NCBI GenBank assembly: GCA_026874595.1
Contig: CM049320.1
Span: 30,242,714-30,306,713, forward strand
Length of the DNA stretch: 64,000 nucleotides
From: Sipunculus nudus
Lineage: Eukaryota > Annelida > Sipuncula > Golfingiida > Sipunculidae
Direction of reading: 5' to 3'
How positions within the stretch are numbered: the first letter of the stretch is position 1; each line of letters opens with the position of its first letter. Positions 1-13,175 of this stretch are shown piece by piece. The translations under genes were made by a program, and so were the position numbers. The notes beneath the pieces are model-generated. The model was not told the DNA's origin. It made no database searches and worked only from the letters and a program-made list of their open reading frames with translations.

Positions 1-1270
1 TCCCCTCCGTGCGTGTGTTAGTGTGTTTGTTCACAAAATAATTGATGCAATCCAGAACGGAATCTGATAAAATTTCCAGGGCATTTCGGGAATGGGCAAC
101 TGAAGAAAAGAATAGATTTTGGTGTGGATCCGGCACATGCTCCTGATTCAGGAACGTCTTCAAGGACTATTCACAAATGTACTTATGTACTTATGTACTT
201 ATGTACTTATGTACTTATGTACTTATGCACGAATGATCCGGGGAACATGAGCCGAATAAGTGCATGTAAATATGACGGAGGCTTGCAGTCCGTGGAATGC
301 AGACTAGAACGCATAAAAGGAGCTCCTCCTAGCTGAAATCAAGTTTCCGTGCAGGAGTCCTATTTGGTGATTAAGGGGGACTTAACTACAAACAGCGTTA
401 GGTTCAATACCCCGACCTCAAGTCGACCCACACACAGCTCCCGTTTAAAATTGAAGCCCTCAAGCCAGCATTATCGATCTAAGCAGGACGATACAGGCAC
501 CAATCTATTGCTGCCGTCTTAATGCAGTTGTCTACGAACACAAGAAGTCAAATTGGCTTCAAACTTTGCGGCCCGTGTGGGAATTTCCGGCCCGATGGTC
601 TGACCTTCGCTTTGTAATCAAGAACAGGGAAGAACGTGGACAGTTCGGCGTGTGTAATAGAAAACGTTAAGTGGTTTTGTGGAGAGTGAGAGGCAATATG
701 AAGAATTTTAGTTAAGAAAAGCTATCGCTGTGTAATGATAGACGGCAGCCTGGTATCTTAAAGCTTTGAGATATGGGTTATGTTCAAAGGGGCTGTGACC
801 CCCTCAAACGATTCGGGCATGCGCTCTAATTTTATAAGCAGAAGAAAAAGTAACAATTTAAGGACGGCTCAAAAAGGTGATGATCCTTATTTTTGTTTGA
901 ATCAATTCTGCTACATCTTCAAGTTTGATCAACAACAAACCTTTACAGGTTGTTAGCAGATTTCTAAAAATGGGGATTTACCCTCCACCCACCCCTCTGG
1001 ATTATCAAGAAAGTGATGCTATATTTTTATGGTAGAAACAGGACGCTTTTTATCAGTTATCAACTCCTCCCCTCCACTAGGTTTCGTTTCTTCTCAAAAT
1101 TTGTTACATTCCATGGAAACACCTTCTGTTTATTTTTCATATGCGTATGCTTACAAAATTTTATTTTTAATCACATTACACCCATGGTTATGTTATTTGC
1201 CTTGAGACAATTCTTATCCAACATATTTACCTGTTACTACTACGCTCTTTGCTAATTTTTTTCCTACGCC
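1..1270. other. Non-coding stretch, left edge
   Basis: I see no convincing exon here. The short open frames lack splice signals and protein-like composition. The only clear structure is the octamer repeat listed separately. Confidence 0.5.
179..228. repeat. Octanucleotide tandem repeat
   Basis: About six consecutive copies of TGTACTTA are visible. The repeat opens one reading frame (residues alternating tyrosine, valine, leucine and methionine), which is an artefact of the repeat rather than a gene. Confidence 0.85.
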
Positions 1271-1289
1271 GCTGGTGTATTTAGAAGTC

Positions 1290-2075
1290 CCGGTACATTG
1301 TGGGTGGCAGATTTTGAAACCCATAATCCCTAAAGTCTACGTCACAAACAACCTACGATTTCGAATGTCGTACGATTTCAGCAGGGCTACGAAGGATGGA
1401 ACAGTCGTAAGATTGGATGAAGTTTTTTCGGATAATTTCGTGAAAGCGTTCACATATAAGATATATGTTTACGACGGTAGTGGGAAAATTGGTTAAGGCT
1501 GTCTAGGTCTAATCGTACGCTCTTCCTACGACAGTCGCATGAGGTCCCTACGATGGTCGTAATACCAAATAAAAATGTCCCCAATTTTCTGGTGTAGACC
1601 TGTCGCATGTGTTTTGTGCGATGTATGTGACTGAGGCTTAAGACAAACACACGGCGTCGTAGGTATGACCTACAACCTTAGAACATTCGTAGGACCGTCA
1701 TAGGTAGAATGTGCGGCAATCGTTGGGCTGTCAGAGGAAAGTCCTGCGATTCGTAGGGCCTCATATAACCAACAAACCTTACGAAAGTCGTAGGTTTATC
1801 GTAACACAGTTGTAGGCATCATAGAAAAGACCTATGAAAAAGAATAAAGAATAACCTTAGAAGCTGAAAACGTTTTGAACCTATTCAAAATTCTACGACA
1901 AGGGTCTAAGACAGTTTTTTCGTCGCAAAACACCTGAATTTCGTACGATACACCCACGGCTTTCCTAGGAATTTTCAATATTTTCTCCCGTAGACCTGTG
2001 TTATGCGATGTATTTGATTTGTGCTTAAGCAGCAGAGTAGCACTTGTTTGATTCTGCACAGTGCAAACACTCATA
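1290..2075. repeat. CGTAGG/CCTACGA-rich diverged repeat pair
   Basis: The words CGTAGG, CCTACG and TCGTACGA recur in both orientations. A block beginning GTAGACCTGT and ending CTTAAG occurs near 1594-1640 and again near 1989-2030, about 395 bp apart. This suggests two diverged copies of one unit, possibly a decayed foldback or DNA transposon. No transposase frame and no clean termini were found. Confidence 0.35.
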
Positions 2076-2079
2076 TCAT

Positions 2080-3550
2080 ATTATTGACAGTGTGGAGGGC
2101 AAAAAGTGAAAGGATGCAAGTTTTATACCGCTGCGGAGAACAAACGCAATCGTTATTGAACTAAATATTTGCCTGCCGTCCACGAAACGCCCCTTAACAG
2201 GTTGTATGCTGGCTTGAAACATATACAAGTCCCGCCGACCGGCGAGTGCCCGCACACTTAGTGATTTTCCGAGCAGATCAACATATTTTTCCGGTCATTT
2301 TGGTCCCTTTCATCTCCAGGCTTGTTATTGGCGTCAGGAATGATAAATAGTAGGAATGGAAGGTTGTAAATCAGCCGATTTTCTCGGTTCCATCATTACA
2401 TCTACCATCAAGGTATTACTGGTAAAAATTGGTCGGAAAATCGGTAGGTGGGAGGCCGCTTAACACCTCAGTGGTAGAGAAGGTTCTCCCTTGAGGGAAA
2501 GACTTAATCCATAAGTCTTAGCCCGGATGCGATCGGAACGTAAGCACAAATCCAGAATCCTGGCCATTTCACCACCACGCTCCAAAAAAGTAATCATAAT
2601 AATTCAAGCAAATGTTCAGGTATGTTCAATAAAGCTTAAAACTGTTAAATGTTCTTCGTTAAATGTTCAAACCTGCATTGTTGATTCGAAATGTATTCAT
2701 CAGTTATTATTGTAATTATAATTAATTATAAGTAATTATAAGGCACAACATTAGTTGAATGGAACCCGTAAGATTACTATTCGGGTTAGTTTTATTTTGT
2801 TGAGATCTGATACCCAAGAATTTGAAATACCGTTTATTATTAAAGCATGTTCGCCGCGCATCTTTTATTCCAAAGATGTTGTAACCCAATCCCAGCCTAT
2901 AATTAATAAAATCAATTATTTATAGTTCTATATCATGAAAATACCTTTTCATTTCATATGGAAAAAAAGGATTCTTCAGGTCATTAAAACTGTTAATTGT
3001 ATCATAAATTTAGACTGGATTCAGAGAAATGTTCAATAAATGGAAAGTTAACGATACAGGCAATATTTTCCACAAATTAGAGGGACCTATTCACACACCA
3101 TTTATATTGTATACATGGAATAGTGTATTCTCCTTTACATATATAAGTATCTGCCAATTTTGCTTTCTCCTGTACACAAGTGGAAAAATAACGCTTCCAC
3201 CGGATACAAACAGTGATGCGAAACATTATCATAGCGCGAACTCGACCTTGCGGCTCCATAAATCAAAATTTTCCAAGCCTCCAACCCGTGTTTCTACCGT
3301 TTTCTTTTTTTTTTCTTCTTGTTTCGGAATTGTCGCGCGTGCGCAAGATCGGACCTCTTTTCACGCAGTTTTGTTGCGGTAAACAGACGCACGTTGTACT
3401 GTGTTTTCTCAGTCACAGAACCATAACAACGGATTAACAGGTGAACTTGTGAATAAGCGCGCGGGCGTTTTTTTTTTATTCTTCATAAAGAGATAATAAT
3501 ATAAGATAATACACCTATTATGATTACATACCTTTAATTACTCTACCTTT
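2080..3550. other. Non-coding stretch
   Basis: AT-rich sequence with short shadow frames only. No splice-supported exon, RNA gene or repeat boundary was recognised. Confidence 0.4.
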
Positions 3551-3553
3551 AAT

Positions 3554-3700
3554 GGTGGAGCGTGGTGGCATATTGGTTAGTGACCGTTTGTGGCTGCAAG
3601 GTTGCGGGTTCGCGTCTCGACTTGACCGCCGTCTGCGCTAAGACTCCCAGCCAAAGTCTTCACCATTAGACTGCGCTCTCTCGTTCAGGAGTGAATGGGT
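3554..3700 (+). repeat. tRNA-derived SINE-like head
   Basis: The segment carries an A-box-like GTGGCATATTGGTTAGTG and, about 40 bp later, a B-box-like GGTTGCGGGTTCGCGTC. The spacing and words are those of a degenerate tRNA promoter, as in tRNA-derived SINEs. The following ~200 bp may be its body. No poly(A) tail or target duplication was identified, so the 3' limit is unknown. Confidence 0.5.
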
Positions 3701-3960
3701 ACTGGTCATGGCCGGCAGGCAAATGTAGAACGATAACCTCCTGGTGCCTAATATGGCTGCTTGGTTTGTTGTTCCCCAGGGGGTCGAGAAAAGCTACAAA
3801 TATGAACAGGCCCGAAAGACCAGGAAGGCTGAAAAGTGTGAAGCACGAGCCTGACACATCGTCGGTGATATCTGACGATAAACCCCTACATCTTTTAATC
3901 AATAGAATATAATTGTACCGTGCAACAGCCCTGTTAAATATTTTCATTTTCCATTGCACT

Positions 3961-5148
3961 GGTCGTCATGGAGAAACTCGCCTTATATACCTTGGATGGG
4001 AAAGAGTTTTTAAAACTTATTTTAAGAAATACGACTACTTTATCGGAAACATTTACGCTAGTGTTCCGATTTTTAAACGCTAGTGTTCCGATTTTTTTAA
4101 CGCTAGTGTTCCGAATTTTTAAAGAATCTTCTTCTTGAATTATACAAATTTAACAAATTACCAATTTGTTAAACACCTATTCATCCATAAATGATATCTT
4201 CTGCCTAAACTAATTAATTTATACTTGCATAACATTTTCTAGCGCAATTTTGTCGTTCTGACAATAGCTATTTTTTTTTATCAGCGTCAGCGTCTTGTAT
4301 GGATAGGGATGCAAATATTTTAATCATTTTCGTTAACGCATTCTAAACGCTGTCAATTTGGGGAAAAAAACCGTTAGACATATTTGTGTACTTTCTAAAA
4401 CTACCTGGTATTTGCGAGAAAATTGCCGTTTTCAACCAAAATATTGGTCAATCTCTTTGTATTTTTGTTGAATTTTTGACCTCATGAACACAAGCATGTT
4501 CCGCACGGGTTACTTTATGAAAGTCAACCTGTCCACCACACCAAACCTGACCTGTTGCTATAGAGATGGATTTAACATTGGTTTGTGAGCTCACATGTAT
4601 CCTTTTGTGTTAACTCATCACACGGAGCTTAACGTTATGATTACCGCCGTTTTACCACGTTCGGCTGTTGCATAGCTTTCTCCCCCGTGACTTGTGTCAC
4701 GGCTCAAGAACAGACGTACAGGCCTATTGAGGCGTGTATTCACGGCTAACCTATCTTTATGCGATAGAATTTCCATAGACCTGTGCTGATAATATATGAT
4801 GTGTGCATCTAGGAGGGAAATTGGTATGTAATATGAAATCCGGTTTGGCGGAGGTAGGTATAAGCTCAGTGAGTGGCGTCAAGTCAAATGCGAGAATATA
4901 AATTTTTGATAATACATATTTTTTTACGTTTGCTTCTCTGCTACATTGACACCGACGAAATTTATTCTGTCTGAATATTTCGCTCAATGTTTTATAAAAA
5001 ATGTTGAATATTTATAGGACAGAAAAAAATATTTCATATAATTTAAGTGTTGAATGAATCCCGAAAAAACAAATAAAAATAATATATGATAATCATTTGG
5101 ATCGCAATGACATACAATACATATTCCTACCCAAAAAGCAGATATATA
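3961..5148. other. Non-coding stretch
   Basis: No gene was recognised. It contains the 22-24-bp tandem triplet listed separately. Confidence 0.4.
4055..4121. repeat. Three tandem copies of a 22-24-bp unit
   Basis: ACGCTAGTGTTCCGATTTTT followed by a short T/A run is repeated at about 4055, 4077 and 4100, with small length differences in the T run. This looks like a local slippage duplication. Confidence 0.8.
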
Positions 5149-5149
5149 C

Positions 5150-5325
5150 AGTGAAGCCTCAGTATTACGACCACCAACGACGGGACTTTGATAAAGTGGT
5201 CAGATTTTCGAGGTGGTCGTCTAAGTCAGAACTGAGATAAAGAGCAAAAAAAGTTGTGACCGTGAAACGTGGTCGTAATTACGCAGTGCTCTCTAAACTA
5301 AGGTGGTAGTTATGCGAAGTTTTAA
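5150..5325 (+). repeat. Tc1/pogo-like end fragment (GACCACC family)
   Basis: It begins TACAGTGAAGCCTC and continues with repeated GACCACC, GTGGTC and GGTGGTCGT words. The same vocabulary appears in the complete 59532-60445 element, including a TA directly before CAGT. No matching right terminus was found before the adjacent (TA)n tract, so this is a truncated relative. Confidence 0.45.
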
Positions 5326-5328
5326 TTA

Positions 5329-5333
<5 letters not shown>

Positions 5334-5372
<39 letters not shown>
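5334..5372. repeat. (TA)n microsatellite
   Basis: Uninterrupted alternating TA, about 39 bp, immediately after the pogo-like fragment. Confidence 0.9.
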
Positions 5373-5373
<1 letters not shown>

Positions 5374-8300
5374 AAAACAGTTGGTACAAAAATGGACAAA
5401 AACAGGTGGCATAGCAATAGGATAAACTTATTATTGACGTTCTTGTTCTTTTATACAACTATTTCCCCCATCCCCATCTGGATTAATAACAAGACTGCAG
5501 ATGCGTCAGTGGTGTTTTGACGTCAAGTATGTACAGCTTGGAAGAATGGTATCATTATATAGGGAGAAAGATGATATATAAACCTCCCGGGGATTATATG
5601 TTCCAGATTCTAGATCAGGACCAATACCTCAGGGTGTGATCACATTTCCCTCCAGAGACACTGACGCTGAAGTATGGTGTTACTTGTCTATAATTTTTAG
5701 GGACATATGATACTAAATGTACATATTTTACAATGGCAACCGCAAGAAATTTATTCCCTTGTTATCAGCACTGAGCCAGAGATACTTTTCAAATGATTCC
5801 TGGGTGCGCAGGTGATTGTTATTTCAAGCCTCTTTTTATTCTTCGCAATATTCTCCTGCAATATAGCATATCTCTACTCAACAGGCACCATTCCTTGTTC
5901 GTAACCCAATATTAAGGCTAAGGTAGATAGGAAACGTTCACACAGAATAATTAACCACAATCCGACTCGTCTTAAAGCCCCTTTTTCACCTACGTTTTCT
6001 TTAGAATATATGTGATTTCTGGTTTACTTATGACGCCTCTGTGACGGATATATGAGCTTGTTTATCTACAAGTTGTTTGTAAACATGGTACATGCTCCGG
6101 TGTTGATAATCAGCAAAACCACGTAACCTGCGTTGGTTTGTTAATATGTGAAGAAATTCAAAGGTCACTAGTTGCAAAACCCCTTTTTTCATTGGAACCC
6201 TCTGGTTCGTATAAATGGCAGCCAGATGTTCTTGTTAAATGTGTATGGATTATTTTGGGCGGGCCAAAACAAAAAAAAAAAACAGCCGCTGTGCGGTTGG
6301 ATCGGCCTTTTCTGACCTATTTTTATAAAAGATTCAAGGTATTATCTTGAGTCAATAGAGGTCAGAAGAGGACCCTTTAATATGTAATTGTTTCCGTTCA
6401 CTTCCCGGTTTTTCTTATTATGTGTCTGTATTGTATGACTGTTGACAAGCCCACCCAGTAAGATTTTCAGTAAAATAAAAAAGACATGAAACAGCATTTC
6501 AACTATACGAGTATGACCGGGCAACAAATATATATAGTCACCTGACCATCCTAGCTATAATGGATTTTACCCCGTCAGCAGTCATATAGCTTTCCTGTTT
6601 GGTCATTAAATGTTGTAGGCAATGTGGTATAATTGTGAATTAAAGTAAACTATTCAGCTGCCTTATTTTGTACAATATGCGTGGTATCTGACTTACTCTG
6701 CTTAAAGTTTAACCAACTCAAGGTAATTTACAGCTACATTTAGACGTAGGTGCAGTTTGTTTTAGTTTGATTAAATCCAAATAAGACATTTTTAAAACAC
6801 CAGAACATTTTTTTTACCATAAAAAAGTGTCTCCTGGACCATCAAAGAAAGGATTTTCCAATTAAGTTTTTTTCATGCGCCTTTAATATTTCGTAGTCCT
6901 AAGCGTTATAATCACGGGCGGGGAATCTAATTTGCCATACTCAAAACCACCAATGGGCTCATATGGAAAAGATGCCGCTGTCCAAGTAGTGTAGTATTGT
7001 ATAGAATATTCCTGTAAACGCTACGCTGTAAACAAGGGTATACAGCGAAAGATTGAACGAGCGTGTATATACAGTATCTATCTTTCCTTTCGCGAAGGTT
7101 TCAAGTTTGCGATATCCGCGAGAGGGAATTATCGCGAAAATAAAATGAATTCATGAATAAGAGTTATCATCAAGGAAGTCAAGTTGAATGGTAAAAGACT
7201 GTTTTGAATAATAAAAGTTCTTTTATTTTCAAAGATTATACATATTTTATATATGATATTATGTCTATATTCTGTGTGTCATTTTATGATGAGATCGCGT
7301 AAAAGGAACCTTTGCGAAACGCTGAAATAAGTTAAAATAGTGCAATGTTATCCCCACGAATATTAAGCCAACATCATTTGATTATAACATATTTATATCT
7401 GATATATCTGATGTACGTCAGATTTCCATTTTTTTTATTTTATCACAAACACGACCACACTAAAACAAAGAACTTAGACTTAACTGTTTTAAGATTTATA
7501 CCCCTATAGTTTACAGCTAGTCCACGAGAATCTATATCACACAGGGTCCCTTCCGCTTCGGCAGGCTAACTGTGATTGGCTGGCCAGGCGGAAAATTGCA
7601 CGGAACCAACAAAGCCTGTGCAGATACGAAAAATAAAGAACATCGGCGTTGGTGTGAGTGGCTTATCCTGGTATAATGCAGCATGATGTCGAATAGATTA
7701 CTGACAGGACAATAACGTCTGATGGACCAGACACTTTAATCTCTGGCTTAGACGACTATGACGTTATCTGGTGTAAAGTTTGAAATTATTACATCTTACA
7801 CAGTAAGGTATAAATGTGTGTGCTTCCCTTAAATGTCCCTAAAACAGGACAAAACAAATTTACCCTTTTTTTAATCACAGTATCATGGTATCTGCTGTTT
7901 TAAAATTATATAGTATCATGAACGTTATTTTAAGGGATAAAGGGGGACATGTTCCCCTCATTTTTAGATTTTTGGGTGATACTATACCTTCTGTCTTACT
8001 TTACGTTTTACAGCATTAAACACATATATTAAAAAAATATCAGCTTATCCCATCCATAAAGTTATAGATTTTTTACGTATTTCGATCAATGATCTTTTAA
8101 TTATGCATCTCATTTTGAGAATATTTAGGATATTAACTGTGAAAATTACTTCACTGAATTGTCATAAATGTAAGCTCAATTTTTTAATGTTAAATCCCAT
8201 GTAGATTAATGAATAAAACGTACTGCAAAGTAAGCAGATATTGTTTTCATGTTATGAAAATAAATATTTCATAGTATGTAATGGGAGGTTGATAGGGATT

Positions 8301-8399
8301 TTGTCCTGTTTATCATAAAGGGAAGGGGCGATGTTGGGGAATTCGAGCAGGTTTCCTTTTTTCCGTGGGCGGGTAGGGGCTTCGGTCAGTATGCCTTTG
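5373..8399. other. Non-coding stretch
   Basis: About 3 kb of AT-rich sequence. The open frames are all below 75 codons, lack flanking splice sites and have compositions set by the AT bias. No gene or structural RNA recognised. Confidence 0.4.
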
Positions 8400-8575
8400 C
8401 GGGGGCGGATCAAGGATTTAGGTAAAGAAGGGACGCAACCCAGGAAGACTAATGACAAAACCTTTAAACAGGTCCCAAGGTCCAAGGGGGGGGGGGGGTC
8501 AAGGCCGCAATAATTGGTTTTAAACACTTAGAAAATGTTGCTGACCCTAGGACTAATCCCCTGGATACGCTTCTG
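8400..8575 (+). mobile_element. hAT-type MITE, decayed
   Basis: The left end reads CGGGGGCGGATCAAGG. The right end, reverse-complemented, reads CAGAAGCGTATCCAGG. Both resemble the CAG..GCGGATCCAGG inverted termini of the 54104 and 55530 elements. The interior (GATTTAGG then CAACCCAGGA) matches the 54104 element read in reverse, so these two are one family in opposite orientation. No transposase is present. The target duplication is not detectable and the termini are mutated, suggesting an old copy. Confidence 0.6.
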
Positions 8576-10364
8576 ATTTGGATTGTCCCCCTCACATTTC
8601 CCCAAAGCCCATGAAAAGTATAATGTGATATATTACGCATTCCTGTTCAAAATGGGAATATGTCAATGTAATTCCGATTGGTCTTGGACTTGCCGAAAGA
8701 ATTAAGGTGCAGTATTAGAAGAAAGTATAATGTCGACTACGGGAAGAATACAAAGGAGCTTAAAGGATTTGTAAAACTCTTTTAAATAAACTCTTGCAGC
8801 AACACAGCCGGGAATAAGCAAAAACAGGAAAAGAAGCGGTATGATTAATTAATATATATTAACCGCTCTTAATTTTCATTGATGTAATTATTATTACAGG
8901 CAATTCAGTCTTGGTTACAATCTTGGTTGCAATATTTTGTTTCTGATTTAGAGTAAACATGTCCAAGGCAATTGCTCGGTTTGCTGTATCCTTTTTTAGC
9001 TTTTATTACCTCCGCAAAGGGGCGAGGGGCTATGTTTTCTATTCGGCGTTGGTTCGTTTGTCTGTTAGCATCTTTACTCAAAAAATTATTAACGGATATT
9101 CATGAAATTTTCAGGATAGGAACAATTGATTAAATATTTGGGGTGATCCGGCTGCATTTCTGACACTGCATTATGGGAGTAATGAGCTGCCATGATAGAG
9201 GTCTGCGCTCTTAAAGTGCAAATTTCTAGTTTGTAATGGAAAATCTTATCTGAGACATGTATCAATTGTCTCCGTTCTTTTAGAGGCCCACTTGTGCCTG
9301 AGACATCGGGACCCTGTTGGACAGAGGTGACGCCGTTTATCGTATATTAAGTTCTTATATATAATATATTACATTATATAACGTTCTACAAAACGTTCGG
9401 ACCTGCAATCGGGCTCGGATAGTTGAGACTCGACAACATCACTGGGGTGTGTGTGTATGTGTGTGTCATGGTAAAAATCATGAATACCAGATATATATAA
9501 AATTATTCCGTACGGCCTGTTAGACCAGGGCATAATAAATTGTATGCGCCATAACAAATTGTCTGTCGGGCCCAATAAAGGCAGCTAATACCCAAACAGC
9601 ATGCATTACGAGGCCCGTCGTGCGGAATGTGCAACCAAAGCAGTATATATAGCGTCCTGGCGCACGCTGATGCATACCGCAGACGGCTAAAGGGATTATC
9701 CGGGGCACGGACTGGTATTTCTGTAGACAAACAGATAAGTTAAATCTGCTGGCTAGACCGGTCATTTATAGAATTAATCTGCCATAGCATTTGCTTATAC
9801 TGAGAGTGACGGAAGCGTCATATATTTTTCATCAAGCAATCGCATTTATTTGTCTCATTTATTGAAATAAACTGTGTATAGTTCGGGGGACCAACGGGTG
9901 GCCATAGAGTTACGGAGATAATGCTCCCCAACATTTATGCCACAATTAGACATTGTTTGCATATAAAGCAATGGTCTGGCCTTCTATAGAAAGCCAAGAG
10001 CCTGAACTACGACATTGCGTTCTTGTGGGAATGAGTGAAAGTCATTCACTGACCACCATTGGTTAAAACTGATACTTAAAAGTGTACAATCGGCTGCTAT
10101 CATGTGGTTTAAAATATGTGATCAAAGACATTAATATTCAAAAGCAACGTGCCATGATTAAAAATCTGAGATGTTAAACGTTCTGGTTTCCTTAGTTACC
10201 AAGGCATCATTGAAGTGAAGACCGACCAATTAAAACCAAAACCTGACCGACACCAAATGATCCGAGTATAAGATCGAAATACCATAATTACCCAAATGTC
10301 ATGTTCCTCATAATACCAGCGCAAATATTCTCACAAAATATAAGTAAAATCTGGTAGGGTCTGG
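8576..10364. other. Non-coding stretch
   Basis: No gene was recognised. It includes the interspersed-repeat fragment at about 9005-9240. Confidence 0.4.
9005..9240. repeat. Interspersed repeat fragment (ACCTCCGC...GGATATTCATGAAATTTT)
   Basis: The string ACCTCCGCAAAGG, a GTTGGTTCGTTTGTCTGTT stretch, then ACTCAAAAAATTATTAACGG and a CATGAAATTTT motif resemble a repeat common in marine invertebrate genomes, often of non-autonomous Helitron or foldback type. The assignment rests on memory of the general pattern, and no element boundaries were found. Confidence 0.35.
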
Positions 10365-10505
10365 ACAGTGTGAGTGGTAAAATGCTCACCTCTCTTCGGT
10401 CGCGATACGGGCTTGGTTTCCGGCTTGGCTGTGAGGTTGTTTTGTAGTGGCTGCCTCCAGGTCGGTCATTTTCTCCGGATCCTCCGGTTTCCTCGTCAAC
10501 GTCCG
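10365..10505 (+). repeat. tRNA-derived SINE-like fragment
   Basis: GAGTGGTAAAATGCTCACCTC resembles an A box. It is followed by a GGCTTGGTTTCC stretch in the B-box position and then a TTCTCCGGATCCTCCGGTTT block, typical of metazoan SINE bodies. Box B is poor and no tail is seen, so this is a decayed copy. Confidence 0.35.
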
Positions 10506-10698
10506 AGCCATTGAGAGTTCCTAGTATTAACTAATATGGCTGGTTGTACAACCCATATAAAATTAGTAAAGTTTTATGAAAAGTTAAAAAGGAAGCAAAT
10601 AACACATATAAACATTATATTATGCATACTTGCAAAAGCATTCTTGCTTCGCGACCAAGAGCAAAACCGAGACGTGCAAAAAAGTACAATCCTGCAGT

Positions 10699-10955
10699 CG
10701 TCGTTCCAGATCTTCTTTGGTATAACCGTTGCTTTCTTAAGCAGGTTTTCGGGGTCTCAACACGAGGGCTGGCACAGGGCAAAAAATCTGACCAACGAGA
10801 GCGGGGTGTCACGTATTTCAAACTTGCATTTTGATGCCCAGTGCGATACAGCGCTCCCATGCATCTGAGCTTCCTTTCTGCCAGCCCTGGTGGTGTAACC
10901 CACAAAATCATGCTTCACAAAGCAGCGGTCAGATGGAAGGAGATCTGGAGCGACA
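10699..10955. repeat. Imperfect foldback (inverted repeat) with ~75-bp arms
   Basis: The left arm (about 10700-10774, from TCGTTCCAGATCTTC to AGGGCTGGCA) pairs with the right arm (about 10879-10955, from TGCCAGCCCT to the reverse complement of CGCTCCAGATCTCC). By eye the arms match at roughly three quarters of positions. The loop is about 100 bp. Several open frames through it on both strands are products of the symmetry. It could be a MITE, a decayed foldback element or an inverted exon duplication. Confidence 0.6.
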
Positions 10956-10969
10956 GCTGTGTAAAACGG

Positions 10970-12650
10970 CTGCGTGCGGAGAGTGCCAAAATGGATGAAT
11001 ATATCTCTGAGCATTTATTGTTTATTTTTACAATCAGCTAACAGTTGAAAAAATAGCCATAATTTATCTTGCATTTTGTAAAATGGTGCTGAATTAAATA
11101 TATGACAAAATCCGATCAAGTATAAAGTTGCCTTGGATAACTCATTTGGATCTTTTTTTTATTAAATGTCAAACTGATGATTCAGCAAGAAATTGAAAAG
11201 GAAAAGATTTGAACAATATATTAATAATTGGCTTTACAATTACAGTTAAACAGTTAATTTAAATACAGAAAAGTAACAATACAAAACTTATGATGCATGG
11301 CTTGTCAATAAAAAATAGAAATAATAAGTTTAGAAAGGAAGTTGCTCTGACTTGCAGCACAAGTAAAGCACATGGTTAAATATTAAATATAAGTGATACA
11401 ATCTTCTAGTGTCATGTTATAACACTGCAGGACGTCGCCGTCTCTACAAAACGTTTCACATTCCTTCTCGAGTCACTGAAAGTAAAAGTGGAGTTCTCGG
11501 GCATTTTCCTGTCTTACCATATTAATCCGCGTGGTGTATGACCTCAACAAGCCGACAGAAAATAAATCAATCTGAACATTGACATATCAGTGCTTCGTCA
11601 AATTAGCCGTGAAGGAACTGGACTCGGGGGTGGGGTTCTCGAATGACCTGGGCACCGGGAGCTGCTACGCAATAACTGAGACCACGTGATAAGGCTGACC
11701 TCTGACCCGATGACCATAAATCTCAGGAAATTAAAGCGAACCCCCGAACGCGATCTGAAGCGAGACCCACAAAGGTGTCCAACCCCAAAAGTTTAACAAA
11801 AGGGAATTATTTTATTTGCTTGAATTTTATTATAAAACCTTAACTCAAATTTAAGTTTTCAAGTAAAGTTCAGACGTGCTTCAACATTTGACTTGTTATT
11901 TGCCCTGAAAGAATGTACGAGATTTGGTGTCACCGACTTTAAGGTAACTCGTTAGACTCTCTCAACCAACTTTCTTGCATTATTTTGCAGCATGGCTTTA
12001 TATGGCAGATCATATTTTCAGTCATATTTTAGTTGTATATATGGTATTTGATGTATTTTACATTTAAAAATTTGGTTAATTCCAAAGGACGACAATTTTA
12101 CAAGTTTTGATTTTATTAAAGTTTTTAAATTTCTAATGCAAAAAGATTTTTTTCCCTCGGTGATATATTTTCCCTCAGTGATGTTATTCTATCCGACATC
12201 AACATGGACAGGATAATACCCCGAAGCCCTTCCTTCCCCATAAAATTTGAAAATAAAAATTAAATGTGTCACTTTGTTAGATGAAAATTTATTATCATTA
12301 TTATTTTTAAATCTTATCTTTATTTCACGCCATGTCAACTGAGGGTACATAAACAAAATTTGTTTAATTCTTGAATATTAAAACCCCTTAATGTGATCCG
12401 TAAAATATGTAAAGTGTCTTACATTGTCTAGGAGGAATATACGTACATTACTTTAAAAATAAATGTATTTTTTATATTTTCAATTAAAATCCGGGGATTG
12501 AATTTTGCACCATCGTAATTTAGAATATCATAATTAACCATTTTATTATAAAATGATCCGAATTTTAACATTTTTTTTTATGTAATTGCGTAATGATAAT
12601 TTTCATTGTCCGATAAATGTTGTCTAATGCTGGTTTTTATCTAATAAAGA
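10970..12650. other. Non-coding stretch
   Basis: AT-rich, with no open frame of note and no recognised repeat family. It ends at the SINE tail. Confidence 0.4.
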
Positions 12651-12651
12651 A

Positions 12652-13175
12652 ACTTTTAAGTTGTTTCTTGGTGAAGGTAATCGCCTCCATTTCTTATGCT
12701 CTCTTATCTAATTCTAAGTATGTACATCTGCAGAGTTCCATTTCGGGTTGGGACCACGAGACATATTATTTTTGTATCCTGGTGTCACCCAGGCCCGGTG
12801 TCTACCTCACCTGCAGGTCATGGGCGTGTAGTCAACCCCATTGCTGGGTCATAACACCGAGGAACCTCCCAAAGACGCACTGGTTTGTGAGCGATACACA
12901 TACTTTTAAGTTGTTTCTTGGTGAAGGTAATCGCCTCCATTTCTTATGCTCTCTTATCTAATTCTAAGTATGTACATCTGCAGAGTTCCATTTCGGGTTG
13001 GGACCACGAGACATATTATTTTTGTATCCTGGTGTCACCCAGGCCCGGTGTCTACCTCACCTGCAGGTCATGGGCGTGTAGTCAACCCCATTGCTGGGTC
13101 ATAACACCGAGGAACCTCCCAAAGACGCACTGGTTTGTGAGCGATACACGGCTGTGGGGTACAGCCTTCCCACTA
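12652..13175 (-). repeat. SINE 3' half, with an exact-looking 250-bp tandem duplication
   Basis: Read on the minus strand, this matches the body and 3' part of the SINE at 56306-56726, including the words GGCGCACT, CCAGGCCCGG, CACCTGC and CTGCAGA in the same order. Positions 12652-12901 are repeated at 12902-13151 with no difference that I could see, so the duplication is recent or an assembly artefact. The 5' half of the same SINE resumes at 14670 beyond an inserted element. Confidence 0.75.

Noticed and set aside
10536-11041. Cluster of 66-110-codon frames on both strands
   Set aside because: They arise from the inverted-repeat symmetry and a GC-richer patch; no consistent exon or family was recognised.
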